64,000 bases of DNA, taken from assembly GCF_902506205.1 (NCBI RefSeq), contig NZ_LR732816.1, positions 2,740,993 through 2,804,992 on the forward strand, in the 5' to 3' direction. The first letter of the stretch is position 1; each line of letters starts with the position of its first letter. Below are positions 46,898 to 56,480 of this stretch, piece by piece. The translations under genes were made by a program, and so were the position numbers. This DNA comes from Brevundimonas sp. G8 (GTDB taxonomy: Bacteria > Pseudomonadota > Alphaproteobacteria > Caulobacterales > Caulobacteraceae). The notes beneath the pieces were generated by a model that was not told the DNA's origin, ran no database searches, and saw nothing but the letters and a program-made list of their open reading frames with translations.

Positions 46898-48286
46898 ATG
46901 CATCGTCGCTCCCTTCTGCAACTCGGCCTGACCGGGGCGCTCGCTTCGGCCGCGCCTGCCTTCGCTCAATCGGTCGGTCGCACCTTCGACGCCGCAGACT
47001 ATGGCGCGGTCGGCGATGGCGTGACAATCAACACCCGCCCGATCCAGGCCGCCATCGATGCGGCGGCGGGGCAGGGCGGGGGCGTAGTGGTGCTGAAGCC
47101 CGGCCTCTATCTTTCCGGCTCGCTGTTCTTGAAATCGGGCGTGACCCTGTCGATCGGCCGAGGCGCGACCCTGCGCGGGGTTCAGAACTTGGACGCCTAT
47201 CCTATGGTCCGCACCCGCGTCGCCGGGGTGGAGATGGACTGGCCCGCCGGCCTGCTGAACATCTATCAGCAGCAGAACGCCAGGATCACCGGCGAGGGCC
47301 TGGTCGACGGCGACGGCAAGGTCTTCTGGGACAGCTATTGGGCCATGCGTCGTGATTATGACCCGCGCGACCTGCGCTGGGCCGCCGACTACGACTGCCG
47401 CCGTCCGCGCCTGATCCATGTCTATGACTCGCAGCAGGTCGAAGTCTCGGGCCTGAACCTGGCGCGGTCGGGATTCTGGACCGTGCACATCTGCTATTCG
47501 CGCGACGTGAAGGTCGCCGACCTGATCATCCGCAACAACCTGGGCGGCCGCGGTCCCTCGACGGACGGAATAGACATCGACTCGTCCGAGCGGGTGTTGG
47601 TCGAGCAGTGCGACCTGTCGGTCAACGACGACGCCATCTGCATCAAGGCCGGCCGCGACTGGGATGGTCTGCGCGTCGCCCGCCCGTGCCGCCAGGTGAA
47701 GATCCGCGACTGCATCGTCCGCGACGCTTTGGCTGGGATGACGTTCGGGTCGGAAACCTCGGGCGGCTTCGACGACATCGAGGTGTCGGGCCTGCGGATC
47801 GAATATCCCGTGCCGCTGGGCATCTTCTTCAAGTCGGGCCACACGCGCGGCGGCGTGATTTCCAATATCCGCCTGCGCGACATCCATCTGCAGGACGTGC
47901 GGACGTTGATGCAGGTCAATCTGAACTGGTATCCGAACTACAGCTACGCCCAGATCCCGGCGGGCATCGCCGACATCCCCGACTATTGGCGCGCCCTGGC
48001 TACGCAGGTCCCGCGTGAACAGGGCATTCCCCGCATCCACGATGTCCGCCTGTCGAACATTAAAGCCGTCGGCGGCAAGGTCGGATTCGCGGCCGCCGCC
48101 TATCCCGAGGCGCCGCTGAAGGACTTCACCTTCGAACGGCTGGACTGGGACGTGCAGGACGCAGGCGCCATCGCCAACGCCGAAAACTGGCGCTTCCGCG
48201 ACTGCAACATCGACACCCTGGACGGCAAGGGGCCGAAGGTGACGGACTCGACGGGCGTCACCGGCCTGCGCCCACGGGTCGCCTGA
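46898..48286 (+). CDS. GH28 polygalacturonase (exo-like)
   Basis: A 462-residue right-handed beta-helix glycosidase that hydrolyses polygalacturonate. It has a Sec/Tat-type signal peptide (M-H-R-R-S-L-L-Q-L...). The catalytic acids of GH28 are D223 in S-T-D-G-I-D and D244/D245 in N-D-D-A-I. The usual G-H-G is replaced by G-S-E-T-S-G-G, as in exo-acting and rhamnogalacturonase-like members, so exo cleavage is likely but unproved. SD GAAGGA precedes ATG 46898. A 101-bp gap from uxaA may contain its own promoter. Confidence 0.92.
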   Translation: MHRRSLLQLGLTGALASAAPAFAQSVGRTFDAADYGAVGDGVTINTRPIQAAIDAAAGQGGGVVVLKPGLYLSGSLFLKSGVTLSIGRGATLRGVQNLDAYPMVRTRVAGVEMDWPAGLLNIYQQQNARITGEGLVDGDGKVFWDSYWAMRRDYDPRDLRWAADYDCRRPRLIHVYDSQQVEVSGLNLARSGFWTVHICYSRDVKVADLIIRNNLGGRGPSTDGIDIDSSERVLVEQCDLSVNDDAICIKAGRDWDGLRVARPCRQVKIRDCIVRDALAGMTFGSETSGGFDDIEVSGLRIEYPVPLGIFFKSGHTRGGVISNIRLRDIHLQDVRTLMQVNLNWYPNYSYAQIPAGIADIPDYWRALATQVPREQGIPRIHDVRLSNIKAVGGKVGFAAAAYPEAPLKDFTFERLDWDVQDAGAIANAENWRFRDCNIDTLDGKGPKVTDSTGVTGLRPRVA

Positions 48287-48321
48287 CACCCGCCCCCAGA
48301 CCTTCAGCACCAAACAAAAAG

Positions 48322-48353
48322 AAGGCCCGGAGCGGTTCGCTCCGGGCCTTTAG
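48322..48353. terminator. Bidirectional intrinsic terminator
   Basis: Perfect 13-bp stem AAGGCCCGGAGCG / CGCTCCGGGCCTT with a GTT loop, followed by TAGT and preceded by an A-rich tract. It separates the convergent GH28 and TonB-dependent receptor genes. Confidence 0.92.
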
Positions 48354-48385
48354 TCTATCGCGCTAAAAGCGTCAGGGAGGGAAGA

Positions 48386-51166
48386 TCAGTACTTCCAGCG
48401 CAATCCCACGGCGATCTCTCGGCCGGTGTGGCGGTAGTCGGACACGCGGTCCGCCACGTCGACATAGCGATCGGTATATTCATCGGTCAGGTTGATGCCT
48501 TCGAGCGAGAAGGTCAGGTTCGGCGTGAACTCGTACGACATGGAGGCGTCGATGTTGGTCGTGTCGTTGACGCCCTCTTCCGAGTTGCCGTTCGCGCCGG
48601 GGAAGGACAGCAGATACTGGCTGCGGTGCGCGACCGAAACGCGGGCCTGGAAGGGACCGTCCTCATAATACAGGGTCGCGTTGGCGGTGTTCTTAGACTG
48701 GCCTGTCAGCCGGTTCTTGCCGGCCGTGCCGTAGCTGACTTCTGAATCGACCCAGGTGACGTTGCCGGTGAAACCAAAGTTGGACCACAGGCCGGGCAGG
48801 AAGGTGAAGGGCTGCTGGTACTGGATTTCGATACCTTTCAGCGCCCCGCCTGCGCCGTTGAGGCGACGTGTGACCTGGAAGATGTCGGTCGGGTTGGCTG
48901 CGCCCTGCAGCAGCTCGTTCGGCAGGCCCAGCAGATTGTAGGCGATGCCCACGGTCTCTGAGGTGATGAAGCTGTCGATGTCCTTGTAGAAGACGGCGCC
49001 GGCCAGCAGACCTTCGTTCTGGAAATACCACTCCACCGAGAAGTCGTAGTTGGTGGCGCGGAACGGATCGAGCAGGGGATTGCCGAAGGAGACGGTCCGC
49101 GTCGTGGGAGATACGCTGCCGCCGGGTGTCAGGTCGCCCAGGGTCGGACGCGACATCACCTTGGCGGCGCCCAGGCGGATAACGAGGTCCTCGCGTGGCT
49201 CCAGCGCCAGATTGAACGACGGCAGAACGTCGTCGTAGTCGTTGTTGGTGGTCAGGTATTCATAGGTCGTGACAGCTGGCGTTCCCGAGCTGACTGCCCG
49301 CCAGCCCTTGGCCTCGACCTCGGTCTGGGCGTAGCGAACGCCGGCATTGCCCCGCAGGACCATGCCCGCCACGTTGGTGTTGAAGTCGGCCTGGAAGAAG
49401 ACGCCCTTGTCCGTCTCGTCCACCTCGCGCTCGCTTTGGTTGGCGACCAGAGGGTCGTCGTAGAAGCTGAGGAAGTCGGCGATCTTGGAGATGTCGGGAA
49501 CGATGAAGGTCAGGTCGGAACCGGCCCCGGCCTTTACCCCGTCACCGATGCTGACGACACGGCCGATGCTGTCGACGCCCGTCAGGCGGTCTGCGCCTGT
49601 GGGGTTGGTCTTGCTCCGCGTCAGACCGAAGGTCTCGAAGCCATAGGTCCGATATTCGCCGCCGACCTTGAAGGTGAGGGAGTCGGACCAGTCATAGGCC
49701 AGAGAACCGGCGCCGACCTGGTTGTCGAAGTTCCCGCCGGAGGTGCTGCGCGTCGCATTGACCAGGGTGAAACGCTGGCCCGACGTGACGTCGAAGCCGT
49801 AGTTGATGCGTGGCGCGCGATCGTTCTCGCGGAAGTCGAAGCTATAGCCGTTTACGCCCGCAGCCTCGAAGGCGTAGGCGACGTTCAGCGGCGTGCGGGC
49901 TTCCGAACGGTTGGCGCCGATCTTCAGATTGCCGTGCAGGCGATCGGTGAAGTCGTGACGCACGTTCAACGACGCCTGATAGAAGTTGCTTTCGTTGCGC
50001 GTGAACCCGTTCTCGGCCCGCACCAACATGTTGTCGAAGACACCGTAGGACAGTGTGTTCTTGTCTGCGTCGATCGCATAGTCGCGCACGATCACGTTGT
50101 TGACGTTGGCGCGGCTGAAGGACCAAGCCTCGATGTTGGGGCTTTCGAGTTCGGAGTTGAACCGCGACCACAGCAGATCCAGCACCACTTCGGTGCGGTC
50201 GCTCGGGCGCCATTGGAGCGCCCCGGTCATGCCCAGCCGATCCTCCTGGGTGTTGCCCAGGGTGTAGCGCGGGATACGCGGATAGTAGGCGCTGAGCAGC
50301 GCGTCGCGTTGCGCTGTCGTGGTGCAGGGGATGCAACTCGCGAAGTTCTGACCCAGGCCATACGGATAGTTGGGATAGTCGGCCAAGGTTTTGCCGGCGG
50401 GGATCGGAGGGTTGACGGCGCCCGACTGCCAGCGCGTGGTGTTGAAGCTGCCCAGGATTGGCGACCGTTCCGAATAGGCCACCGAGACCAGCGCACCGAA
50501 CGTGCGGTCCTCGTTCGACCAGCTCAGCAGGCCGGCCAAACGCGGGACGGTTTTTTCCGACAAGTCGTTGTACGACGCCTGTACCGACAGGGCGGAGTTC
50601 AGGCCGCTGCCGCCGAAGTCCAGCGGACGGCCGGTTTGCAGATCGACGGTCGCGCCCAGCGAGCCTTCTTCGATCTCGGCCGACTGTGTCTTGCGGACCT
50701 TGATGCTGTTGAACAGCTCGGACGCGAACATGGAGAAGTCGAAGCTGCGGTTGCGGTTGCCGCCCGACGCCGCCTGGGCTTCCAGGCCGTTGATGCGCGT
50801 GCGGGTGAAGTCGGAGCCTAAACCGCGAACAGAGATGGTCGTGCCCTGGCCGTTGACGCGGTCGATGGTTACGCCGGGCAGGCGCTGAATGGCCTCGGCC
50901 AGATTCTGGTCGGGGAAGTCGGCCATGTCCTCGGCCAGAATGGCGTCGACGGCGCCGGCCTCGCGGCGCTTGATGCTCAGCGCCTGCTGAAGGCTGGAGC
51001 GGAAGCCGGTGACGACGATGTCATCAACCGTGGCGGCGCCTTCTTCCTGGGCCGCTTCTTCCGTTGCGGGCGCGGGGGCGGTCTGAGCCAGCGCCGACGA
51101 AGCGCCCATCAGTGCCGCCAGGGATACGCCAACGGCGCACAGAGTCCGGGTGTTGGTCCGTCGCAT
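48386..51166 (-). CDS. TonB-dependent outer-membrane receptor for oligosaccharides
   Basis: A 926-residue gated porin that imports ligands with TonB energy. It has a signal peptide (...A-L-M-G-A-S-S-A-L-A-Q), a TonB-box region D-D-I-V-V-T-G-F-R near 49-57, and a plug domain with L-P-G-V-T-I-D-R-V-N-G-Q-G and R-G-L-G, followed by about 22 strands ending in G-L-R-W-K-Y. This is the proteobacterial carbohydrate type without SusD. ATG 51166 follows GGGGAGAG. The gene's setting indicates pectic oligosaccharides as ligands. Two sets of operators precede it. Confidence 0.94.
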   Translation of the reverse strand: MRRTNTRTLCAVGVSLAALMGASSALAQTAPAPATEEAAQEEGAATVDDIVVTGFRSSLQQALSIKRREAGAVDAILAEDMADFPDQNLAEAIQRLPGVTIDRVNGQGTTISVRGLGSDFTRTRINGLEAQAASGGNRNRSFDFSMFASELFNSIKVRKTQSAEIEEGSLGATVDLQTGRPLDFGGSGLNSALSVQASYNDLSEKTVPRLAGLLSWSNEDRTFGALVSVAYSERSPILGSFNTTRWQSGAVNPPIPAGKTLADYPNYPYGLGQNFASCIPCTTTAQRDALLSAYYPRIPRYTLGNTQEDRLGMTGALQWRPSDRTEVVLDLLWSRFNSELESPNIEAWSFSRANVNNVIVRDYAIDADKNTLSYGVFDNMLVRAENGFTRNESNFYQASLNVRHDFTDRLHGNLKIGANRSEARTPLNVAYAFEAAGVNGYSFDFRENDRAPRINYGFDVTSGQRFTLVNATRSTSGGNFDNQVGAGSLAYDWSDSLTFKVGGEYRTYGFETFGLTRSKTNPTGADRLTGVDSIGRVVSIGDGVKAGAGSDLTFIVPDISKIADFLSFYDDPLVANQSEREVDETDKGVFFQADFNTNVAGMVLRGNAGVRYAQTEVEAKGWRAVSSGTPAVTTYEYLTTNNDYDDVLPSFNLALEPREDLVIRLGAAKVMSRPTLGDLTPGGSVSPTTRTVSFGNPLLDPFRATNYDFSVEWYFQNEGLLAGAVFYKDIDSFITSETVGIAYNLLGLPNELLQGAANPTDIFQVTRRLNGAGGALKGIEIQYQQPFTFLPGLWSNFGFTGNVTWVDSEVSYGTAGKNRLTGQSKNTANATLYYEDGPFQARVSVAHRSQYLLSFPGANGNSEEGVNDTTNIDASMSYEFTPNLTFSLEGINLTDEYTDRYVDVADRVSDYRHTGREIAVGLRWKY

Positions 51167-51194
51167 TCGTTCTCTCCCCATCCCGGCGGCCGTT

Positions 51195-51208
51195 TGGCAC
51201 CGGTGTCA
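51195..51208. promoter_or_regulatory. LacI-type operator candidate, ACCGGT-centred
   Basis: TGGCACC/GGTGTCA is a near-perfect 14-bp palindrome (one mismatch), 29 bp upstream of the receptor ATG. It resembles LacI/PurR-type operators used by sugar regulators in Caulobacterales and matches the site at 42315-42328. Confidence 0.72.
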
Positions 51209-51309
51209 TTTTTTGGTACGCTGTCGCGCATAGTTGGATTGGCGACGTGCCGTTTATTGCAACAGCTTCCCGCATTTTGCAATATGCCGATGTTTCGAAC
51301 GCGACAATC

Positions 51310-51369
51310 TGTCGAAAACTCTCGACAAAACCTCGACAATTCAGGCGTTGGGTCTCGACAAATTGTCGA
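51310..51369. promoter_or_regulatory. Array of TCGACA/TGTCGA half-sites
   Basis: Five copies of a six-base half-site: TGTCGA at 51310, TCGACA at 51322, 51333 and 51355, TGTCGA at 51364. The last two form a perfect palindrome, TCGACAAATTGTCGA (51355-51369). The starts are 12, 11, 22 and 9 bp apart, nearly one helical turn each. The array ends 5 bp from the PL22 stop and lies 145-200 bp upstream of the receptor start. Confidence 0.6.
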
Positions 51370-51374
51370 TGTTT

Positions 51375-52829
51375 CTATGCGCGGCGCTCGACTTCGACGG
51401 CATAGACGTGATTAGCGCCGTGCATGTTCGACACGAAGACGATCCATTTGGCGTCCGGCGTGAAGGTCAGATTCGGCTCCAGCCGGTAGTCGTGGTTCGA
51501 CAGGTCCACCAGCCGTTCAGAGCGCATATACTCGACGAAAATCTGGTCGTCCTTGTCGCTGGACGGATCGGCGTCGACGATCGGTTCGGGACGCAGCAGG
51601 ACGATCCATTTGCCATCGGGCGCATGGGCGACCATGTCGCCATCGCCGCCGTCGCCGGCGAACAGGCTGCCGTCCGGCGAGACGTTGTAATGGACGGACC
51701 AGTCGTTCTGCTCGACCCGGCGATAGACCCGGCGGCCCGTCTCCAGATCGACCGAGGCGACCCAGAAGACCTGACCGCGCGGGGTCTGAAGGTCATACAG
51801 AACTTGTTTGCCGTCTGGGCTGAACCATTCGTGGCCGAAGATCTCGAAGTTCATCGTCCGCTGGTGGGTCTTTCTCAGGCCCGTGCCGTCGGCGCGGATG
51901 GCCCACATCCGGTCCACGCGGTGCCAGGGGCCTTCGTGGCAGAAGATGATCTGCTGCGGATCGGTGGGCGAGAACTGGGTGTGGCCGATCCATTCGTTGG
52001 TCTTGTGGATCACGCGCCGCTCGCCTGTCGCCAGGTCGATGACGAAGATTTCCATCGGATAGCCGGCGGCCCAGCGCTGAAGCATCCGCACGCCCTTGGC
52101 GCGGGCGAAGTTCAGCGGCTTTCCGTCTGGACCGTTGGCCTCGTATTCGGCTTGGTCGAAGCGGCGGTTGCGCGGGTCGGGCACGGTGGGCTGAAGCGGC
52201 TGGCTGTCATAGGCGACGAAGCCCAGCAGCAGGGTTTCGTCGGCGTTGACCGAGTTGATCTGGCCGTTCGGGATGCGGCCGATCTCGCGCCGCTGTTTGG
52301 TGTCGGCGTCGATGACGAACAGGGTCTTGCCGCGGTCCATCAGCTGACCTTCGCCAGGCGCGGTGACGGAATAATAGACGTTGCGCCCCTTGCGGCCGGC
52401 GAACATCAGGTCGGCGTCGTGCTCGGGGACCAGGACGTTGACGGTCCAGGTCGCCAGATCGACGGTCGAGATACCCTGGGGCGTCGAGATGACCATCAGG
52501 TCGGGCGCGCCGGTCTTGGGCGGCAGGAACATGTTCTTGTAGAAATAGGGCTTTCCACCGCCGCCATCGGGCGAGACGCGGCGGATGCGGTGGCCGGTCT
52601 TGGGATCGACCCACTCGGTCGGCACGGGGCCTTCCCAGCGCGGCCGCTCGACCGGCGTCTCCTGGGTCGAGGGCGGGGCGGTGTTGGGCGCGGGCCAGAC
52701 GGGGGTCTGGCCCGGCGCCGGCGGGGTTGCGGATGTGGCCTGCTGGGCCTGAACGGTCGTGGTTGCCAAGGCGCCGACGGCGGGGGCCGCGAACAGGGCC
52801 TTCAGGGCGGTGCGTCTGGAGGTCGTCAT
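51375..52829 (-). CDS. PL22-type oligogalacturonate lyase
   Basis: Beta-eliminates short galacturonides to unsaturated uronates. The 484-residue product has a Tat-like signal (S-R-R-T-A-L-K) and a seven-bladed propeller. Family motifs are present: I-G-H-T-Q-F-S-P, C-H-E-G-P-W-H-R-V-D-R, F-G-H-E-W-F-S-P-D-G and S-V-H-Y-N-V-S-P-D-G, which supply the His metal ligands. It is longer than cytoplasmic Ogl (about 390 residues) mainly through the exported Pro-rich N-terminus. It is the last gene of the rhamnose-linked operon, and starts 29 bp after the glycosidase gene. Confidence 0.87.
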   Translation of the reverse strand: MTTSRRTALKALFAAPAVGALATTTVQAQQATSATPPAPGQTPVWPAPNTAPPSTQETPVERPRWEGPVPTEWVDPKTGHRIRRVSPDGGGGKPYFYKNMFLPPKTGAPDLMVISTPQGISTVDLATWTVNVLVPEHDADLMFAGRKGRNVYYSVTAPGEGQLMDRGKTLFVIDADTKQRREIGRIPNGQINSVNADETLLLGFVAYDSQPLQPTVPDPRNRRFDQAEYEANGPDGKPLNFARAKGVRMLQRWAAGYPMEIFVIDLATGERRVIHKTNEWIGHTQFSPTDPQQIIFCHEGPWHRVDRMWAIRADGTGLRKTHQRTMNFEIFGHEWFSPDGKQVLYDLQTPRGQVFWVASVDLETGRRVYRRVEQNDWSVHYNVSPDGSLFAGDGGDGDMVAHAPDGKWIVLLRPEPIVDADPSSDKDDQIFVEYMRSERLVDLSNHDYRLEPNLTFTPDAKWIVFVSNMHGANHVYAVEVERRA

Positions 52830-52857
52830 TGGGGGCGTTCCTCTCGGTTTTCTTGGA

Positions 52858-55140
52858 TTACGGCGCGGGCGTCAGGCCTTCGACCCGAACGGTCCAGCCG
52901 TCCTTGGGAAAGCCTGGGGCGTGGCCGCTGGACCCGTCCCAACCCGCCGCCATCAGACCAACGGCCATCAGCAGCGACCCGTTGGACGGGAAATAGGTCT
53001 CGGCCGCGCGGCGATAGCCGGGACCGTCGGGATTGACCGCCATCTCGACCCCTCCGGCGCCGGCCGAGACGGGCACCAGTTCGTCGGCGTGCTCGTCCAG
53101 GTGGACCCGCGGGGTCATGCCGGTGACGCCCCACTGATTGTTCTTCAGATCGGCGAACAGCCAGTCGACAGCCTTTTCCGGTTCGCCGATGCGGGCCGCG
53201 GTCATGGCCATCATCGGGAAGTCCCAGCCCCAGGTCTGACGCACGTCCCAGGTCTGCTCCACCGCGTCGAAGGTTCGGCGCATGGCGGCGGGATCGATCC
53301 GCGCGCCGGGGATGAAGCCATAGGCCATCAGGAAGGAGGGGTGGTCGCGGTTCTTGCACTGGGCCGCCGCCGCGTGCCTGCGGCACGCGTCGGACATGGC
53401 CGTCTCCCAGAAATCCGGGAGGTTCTCGATCGGCAGGTACAGGCCGTCCTTCATCGGGGGTGGGGCGATCCTGGCCAGGGCCTGATCCCAATCAGCGCGG
53501 CGGGCCTGGCCCTTGCGTTCGCGCCACTGTTGCGCGGTTTCCAGCGCCCAGCGGAAATACTCGACCTCGAAGGTCGGGTTCACCGTGGTCAGGGGATCGT
53601 AGTTCTCCTGCGCGGGGATCATCGGCGCGCCCAGATTTAGCCGGCCGTCGTGTTCGATTGGCCAGGAGGCCAACAGGTCGGCTGTCGCCTCGACGACTTC
53701 GCCGTATCGATCCAGCACCGCCGGATCCTTCTCGGCGCGCCAGACCAGTTCGGCCAGCAGGATCGGGTGCGGCTGCTGCCACATGATGAAGGGCGAGACC
53801 AGGCTGGGGCTGTTGCGGCCCTCGGGCCCGACCATCTTGGGCCACCAGGCGCCCTTGACGTGGTGGCGGGCGGCCTCGGCGCGGGCGTTGTCCAAATTGC
53901 CGACATACCAGGGCAGGCTGCGCTCAAGCATGTCGGCGTGGCCCCACATGGCCTGCCAGCCGGCGTGCCAGGGGTGCATTTCCAGGTGGAACTTGCCGTA
54001 CCAGCTGTTGGAGAACAGACCTTCTTCCTGGGGCGGCAGTTCGCCGGCCCCGTTCACGGCGGACAGATACTGCGACAGGATTACACGCCGCTCCAGCTCG
54101 GCCGCGCGCGGGTCGGTGGAGCCCGTGAAATCGACAGCGCCGCCCTGGGTCCAGAAGCCGTTCCAGTGGGCGGTGGTCGCCTGGACGCCGGCGCTGTAGG
54201 CGGGGGTCGCGGGCGTCTGGGCCTGCTGATCGAAGCGAACCATGACGGTCAGCCGGTCGCGACCGGAGGAGACGACGCGGAAGGCGTCGGCGCCGCTCTG
54301 TTCGATCTTACCCGAGGCGGTGATGCCGGAATAATAGGTGGTGTCGTCCAGGGTGCGGCGAATGTGGACGTCGCCCGTGTCGGAGGCGACGATGCTCAGG
54401 GTTTGCGCGCCAGAGGCCTCGAACGTCGTCGGATCGGGATTGATGGCGGGGTTCACGCCCGGATAGCGGACCTGGACGCCCAGGCCGTTGGCGGCGACGA
54501 GGGGCGAGACGATCTCGACCATGACCATGTCGAGCGTCGGGTGGACGCGGGTCACGACCTCGACCGGCTGGCCGTCATAGGTGAAGCGGCTGGTCAGGGC
54601 GCCGGACCACAGGTCCAGCGTCTGGCGCGTGTCGGCGACCTTGGCGAAGTCCAACGGCTTGCCGTCGGCGAAGGTCAGGCCGATGCGGCTGAGGGAGAAC
54701 CGATGCGGATTGGCCCGCAGCCAGGTATATGCAGGCTGGGTCTCGGCGACCGCCCAGGACTTCATCCAGGCATAGGGCTGTTCGCCCCGACCCGGCACGG
54801 GCACGTCGATCAGGCCATCCTGTTCGGTATAGCCGTTCGGGTTGGGAAAGCTGTGCCAGGCCCACTGGGCCATGGTCAGCAGGGGCGACAGTTCCGAATA
54901 CTGTTCCGGGAAGGTCTGGAGCCCCGTGACGTCGGCGGTGAAGCCCAGGTCGCCGTTGCCCAGCATGATCGGGGCATGGCGGTCGATGGCCGTCAGGCTG
55001 ACGTTGTGGCGCGTGACCAGGGCATGACGGTCGATCGGCGCGACAGGCGCGACGGCGGCGGCAGGCGTCACCGTCTGGGCGTAGGCGGCCGTGGGGCCGG
55101 CCAGCAGGGTGAAGGCGAGAAGGGCGGTGCGAAGACGCAT
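52858..55140 (-). CDS. Unclassified exported (alpha/alpha)6 glycosidase
   Basis: A 760-residue secreted protein (signal ...A-A-Y-A-Q). The N-terminal beta-sandwich starts R-H-N-V-S-L and contains G-N-G-D-L-G-F-T-A-D-V-T-G-L-Q-T-F-P-E, a motif seen in a loosely annotated group of GH65/GH95-like six-hairpin glycosidases. The helical barrel has H-P-W-H-A-G-W-Q-A-M-W-G-H-A-D-M and D-H-P-S-F-L-M-A-Y-G. I do not recognise a CAZy family. The location with L-rhamnose catabolism makes an alpha-L-rhamnosidase or similar exo-enzyme plausible. ATG 55140 overlaps the transporter stop by one base. Confidence 0.72.
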   Translation of the reverse strand: MRLRTALLAFTLLAGPTAAYAQTVTPAAAVAPVAPIDRHALVTRHNVSLTAIDRHAPIMLGNGDLGFTADVTGLQTFPEQYSELSPLLTMAQWAWHSFPNPNGYTEQDGLIDVPVPGRGEQPYAWMKSWAVAETQPAYTWLRANPHRFSLSRIGLTFADGKPLDFAKVADTRQTLDLWSGALTSRFTYDGQPVEVVTRVHPTLDMVMVEIVSPLVAANGLGVQVRYPGVNPAINPDPTTFEASGAQTLSIVASDTGDVHIRRTLDDTTYYSGITASGKIEQSGADAFRVVSSGRDRLTVMVRFDQQAQTPATPAYSAGVQATTAHWNGFWTQGGAVDFTGSTDPRAAELERRVILSQYLSAVNGAGELPPQEEGLFSNSWYGKFHLEMHPWHAGWQAMWGHADMLERSLPWYVGNLDNARAEAARHHVKGAWWPKMVGPEGRNSPSLVSPFIMWQQPHPILLAELVWRAEKDPAVLDRYGEVVEATADLLASWPIEHDGRLNLGAPMIPAQENYDPLTTVNPTFEVEYFRWALETAQQWRERKGQARRADWDQALARIAPPPMKDGLYLPIENLPDFWETAMSDACRRHAAAAQCKNRDHPSFLMAYGFIPGARIDPAAMRRTFDAVEQTWDVRQTWGWDFPMMAMTAARIGEPEKAVDWLFADLKNNQWGVTGMTPRVHLDEHADELVPVSAGAGGVEMAVNPDGPGYRRAAETYFPSNGSLLMAVGLMAAGWDGSSGHAPGFPKDGWTVRVEGLTPAP

Positions 55141-56420
55141 CAGGCGGCATCCTTCTTCAGTCCAAGGCCGGCGCCCTTCCAGCCATACCAGGCGACGACG
55201 GCGAAGCAGACGGCGGGAAGGAGGAAGGCGACGTTGGCGCCGTAGAGGTCGGCGATCTTGCCCATGGGCCAGGGCAGCAGCACGCCGCCGCCGATGGCCA
55301 TGACCATCAGGGACGAGGCCTTCTTGGTGCCGGCGCCCAGGCCAGTGGTGCCCAGGGCGAAGATGGTGGCGAACATGGTGGACATGAAGAAGAAGACGGC
55401 CAGCAGGGCGATGGGCGAGACCTTGTCGATGCCGGCGGCGACGACCAGGGTCAGGACCACATTGATCACGCCATAGGTGGTCAGCAGGACGCGAGGCTTG
55501 ACCTTGAGCAGCAGGGCGGTGGCGAAGAAGCGCCCGACCAGATAGCCGATGGCCGCCAGCGACAGCATGAAGGCGCCCTGCTGTGAGGTCAGGCCCTGCC
55601 AGTTGTGCGTCACCAGATTGATGAAATAGGCGCCGATGCCGACCTGGGCGCCGATGTAGAGAGCCTGGGTGATCACCCCGGCGATGAAGTGCGGCTGTTT
55701 GGACAGGGGCAGGGCAGGGGCGTCACCTTCGACTGCGCCGCCGTGATCCGACAGGCCGGTCTCGGGCAGGCGGGCGCGCCATACGGCGAGGGCGAACAGC
55801 ACCACGCCGACGGCGATCAGCCCGTAGACGATCTGGATCGAGCGGGTCGCGCCGCCCAGGGCTTCGGTCGTGGTCGGACTGAAGAAGACCGCCCCGCCGA
55901 TCAACGGCCCGAAGAAGACGCCCAGGGCGTTGAACGACTGGGCCAGGTTCAGCCGCTGGGAGGCCTTGGCCGGGTCACCGAGGACGTTGACGTAGGTGTC
56001 GGCGCTGGTCTCCAGGATGCACAGGCCGGCGGCGAGAACGAACATCGAGCCGACGAAGGGCAGGAAGGCGCCCGCGCCCGCCGCCGGTATGAACAACAGG
56101 GCGCCGACGGCGGTGACCGCCAGGCCCGATACGATGCCAAACTTGTAGCCCCGCGCGTGCAGCAGCATGCCCGCCGGAATCGAAAGCAGCAGATAGGCGC
56201 CGAAATAGGCGATCTGCAGCCAGGCGCTGTCGGCCTGGCTGATGCTCAGCGTTTCCTGGAAATGCTTGTTCAGCACGTCCAGCAGGCCATAGGCCAGGCC
56301 CCAGATCAGGAAGCAGGCGATGGCGAAGGCCAGCGGGCCCTTCAGCGAACCGGCGGGCTTTGCCCCTGAAGATTGGGCGAGGCCGCCGGGGGTGTGGGCC
56401 GCGTCGGTCTCGATGACCAT
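55140..56420 (-). CDS. MFS sugar:proton symporter (FucP family)
   Basis: A 426-residue inner-membrane permease with twelve helices. FucP-type motifs are W-G-L-A-Y-G-L-L-D-V-L-N-K-H-F-Q near the start and L-E-T-S-A-D-T-Y-V-N-V-L-G-D-P, A-Q-S-F-N-A-L-G-V-F-F-G-P in the middle. The likely substrate is L-rhamnose or a related deoxy sugar, inferred from neighbouring genes. The stop overlaps the start of the glycosidase gene. GGAGAC lies before ATG 56420. Confidence 0.88.
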   Translation of the reverse strand: MVIETDAAHTPGGLAQSSGAKPAGSLKGPLAFAIACFLIWGLAYGLLDVLNKHFQETLSISQADSAWLQIAYFGAYLLLSIPAGMLLHARGYKFGIVSGLAVTAVGALLFIPAAGAGAFLPFVGSMFVLAAGLCILETSADTYVNVLGDPAKASQRLNLAQSFNALGVFFGPLIGGAVFFSPTTTEALGGATRSIQIVYGLIAVGVVLFALAVWRARLPETGLSDHGGAVEGDAPALPLSKQPHFIAGVITQALYIGAQVGIGAYFINLVTHNWQGLTSQQGAFMLSLAAIGYLVGRFFATALLLKVKPRVLLTTYGVINVVLTLVVAAGIDKVSPIALLAVFFFMSTMFATIFALGTTGLGAGTKKASSLMVMAIGGGVLLPWPMGKIADLYGANVAFLLPAVCFAVVAWYGWKGAGLGLKKDAA

Positions 56421-56480
56421 GATCAGTCTCCTGGGGTTTCTCTGGGCCTGGCCGTCTTGATGCGGCTTCGGCGAAAGGGG

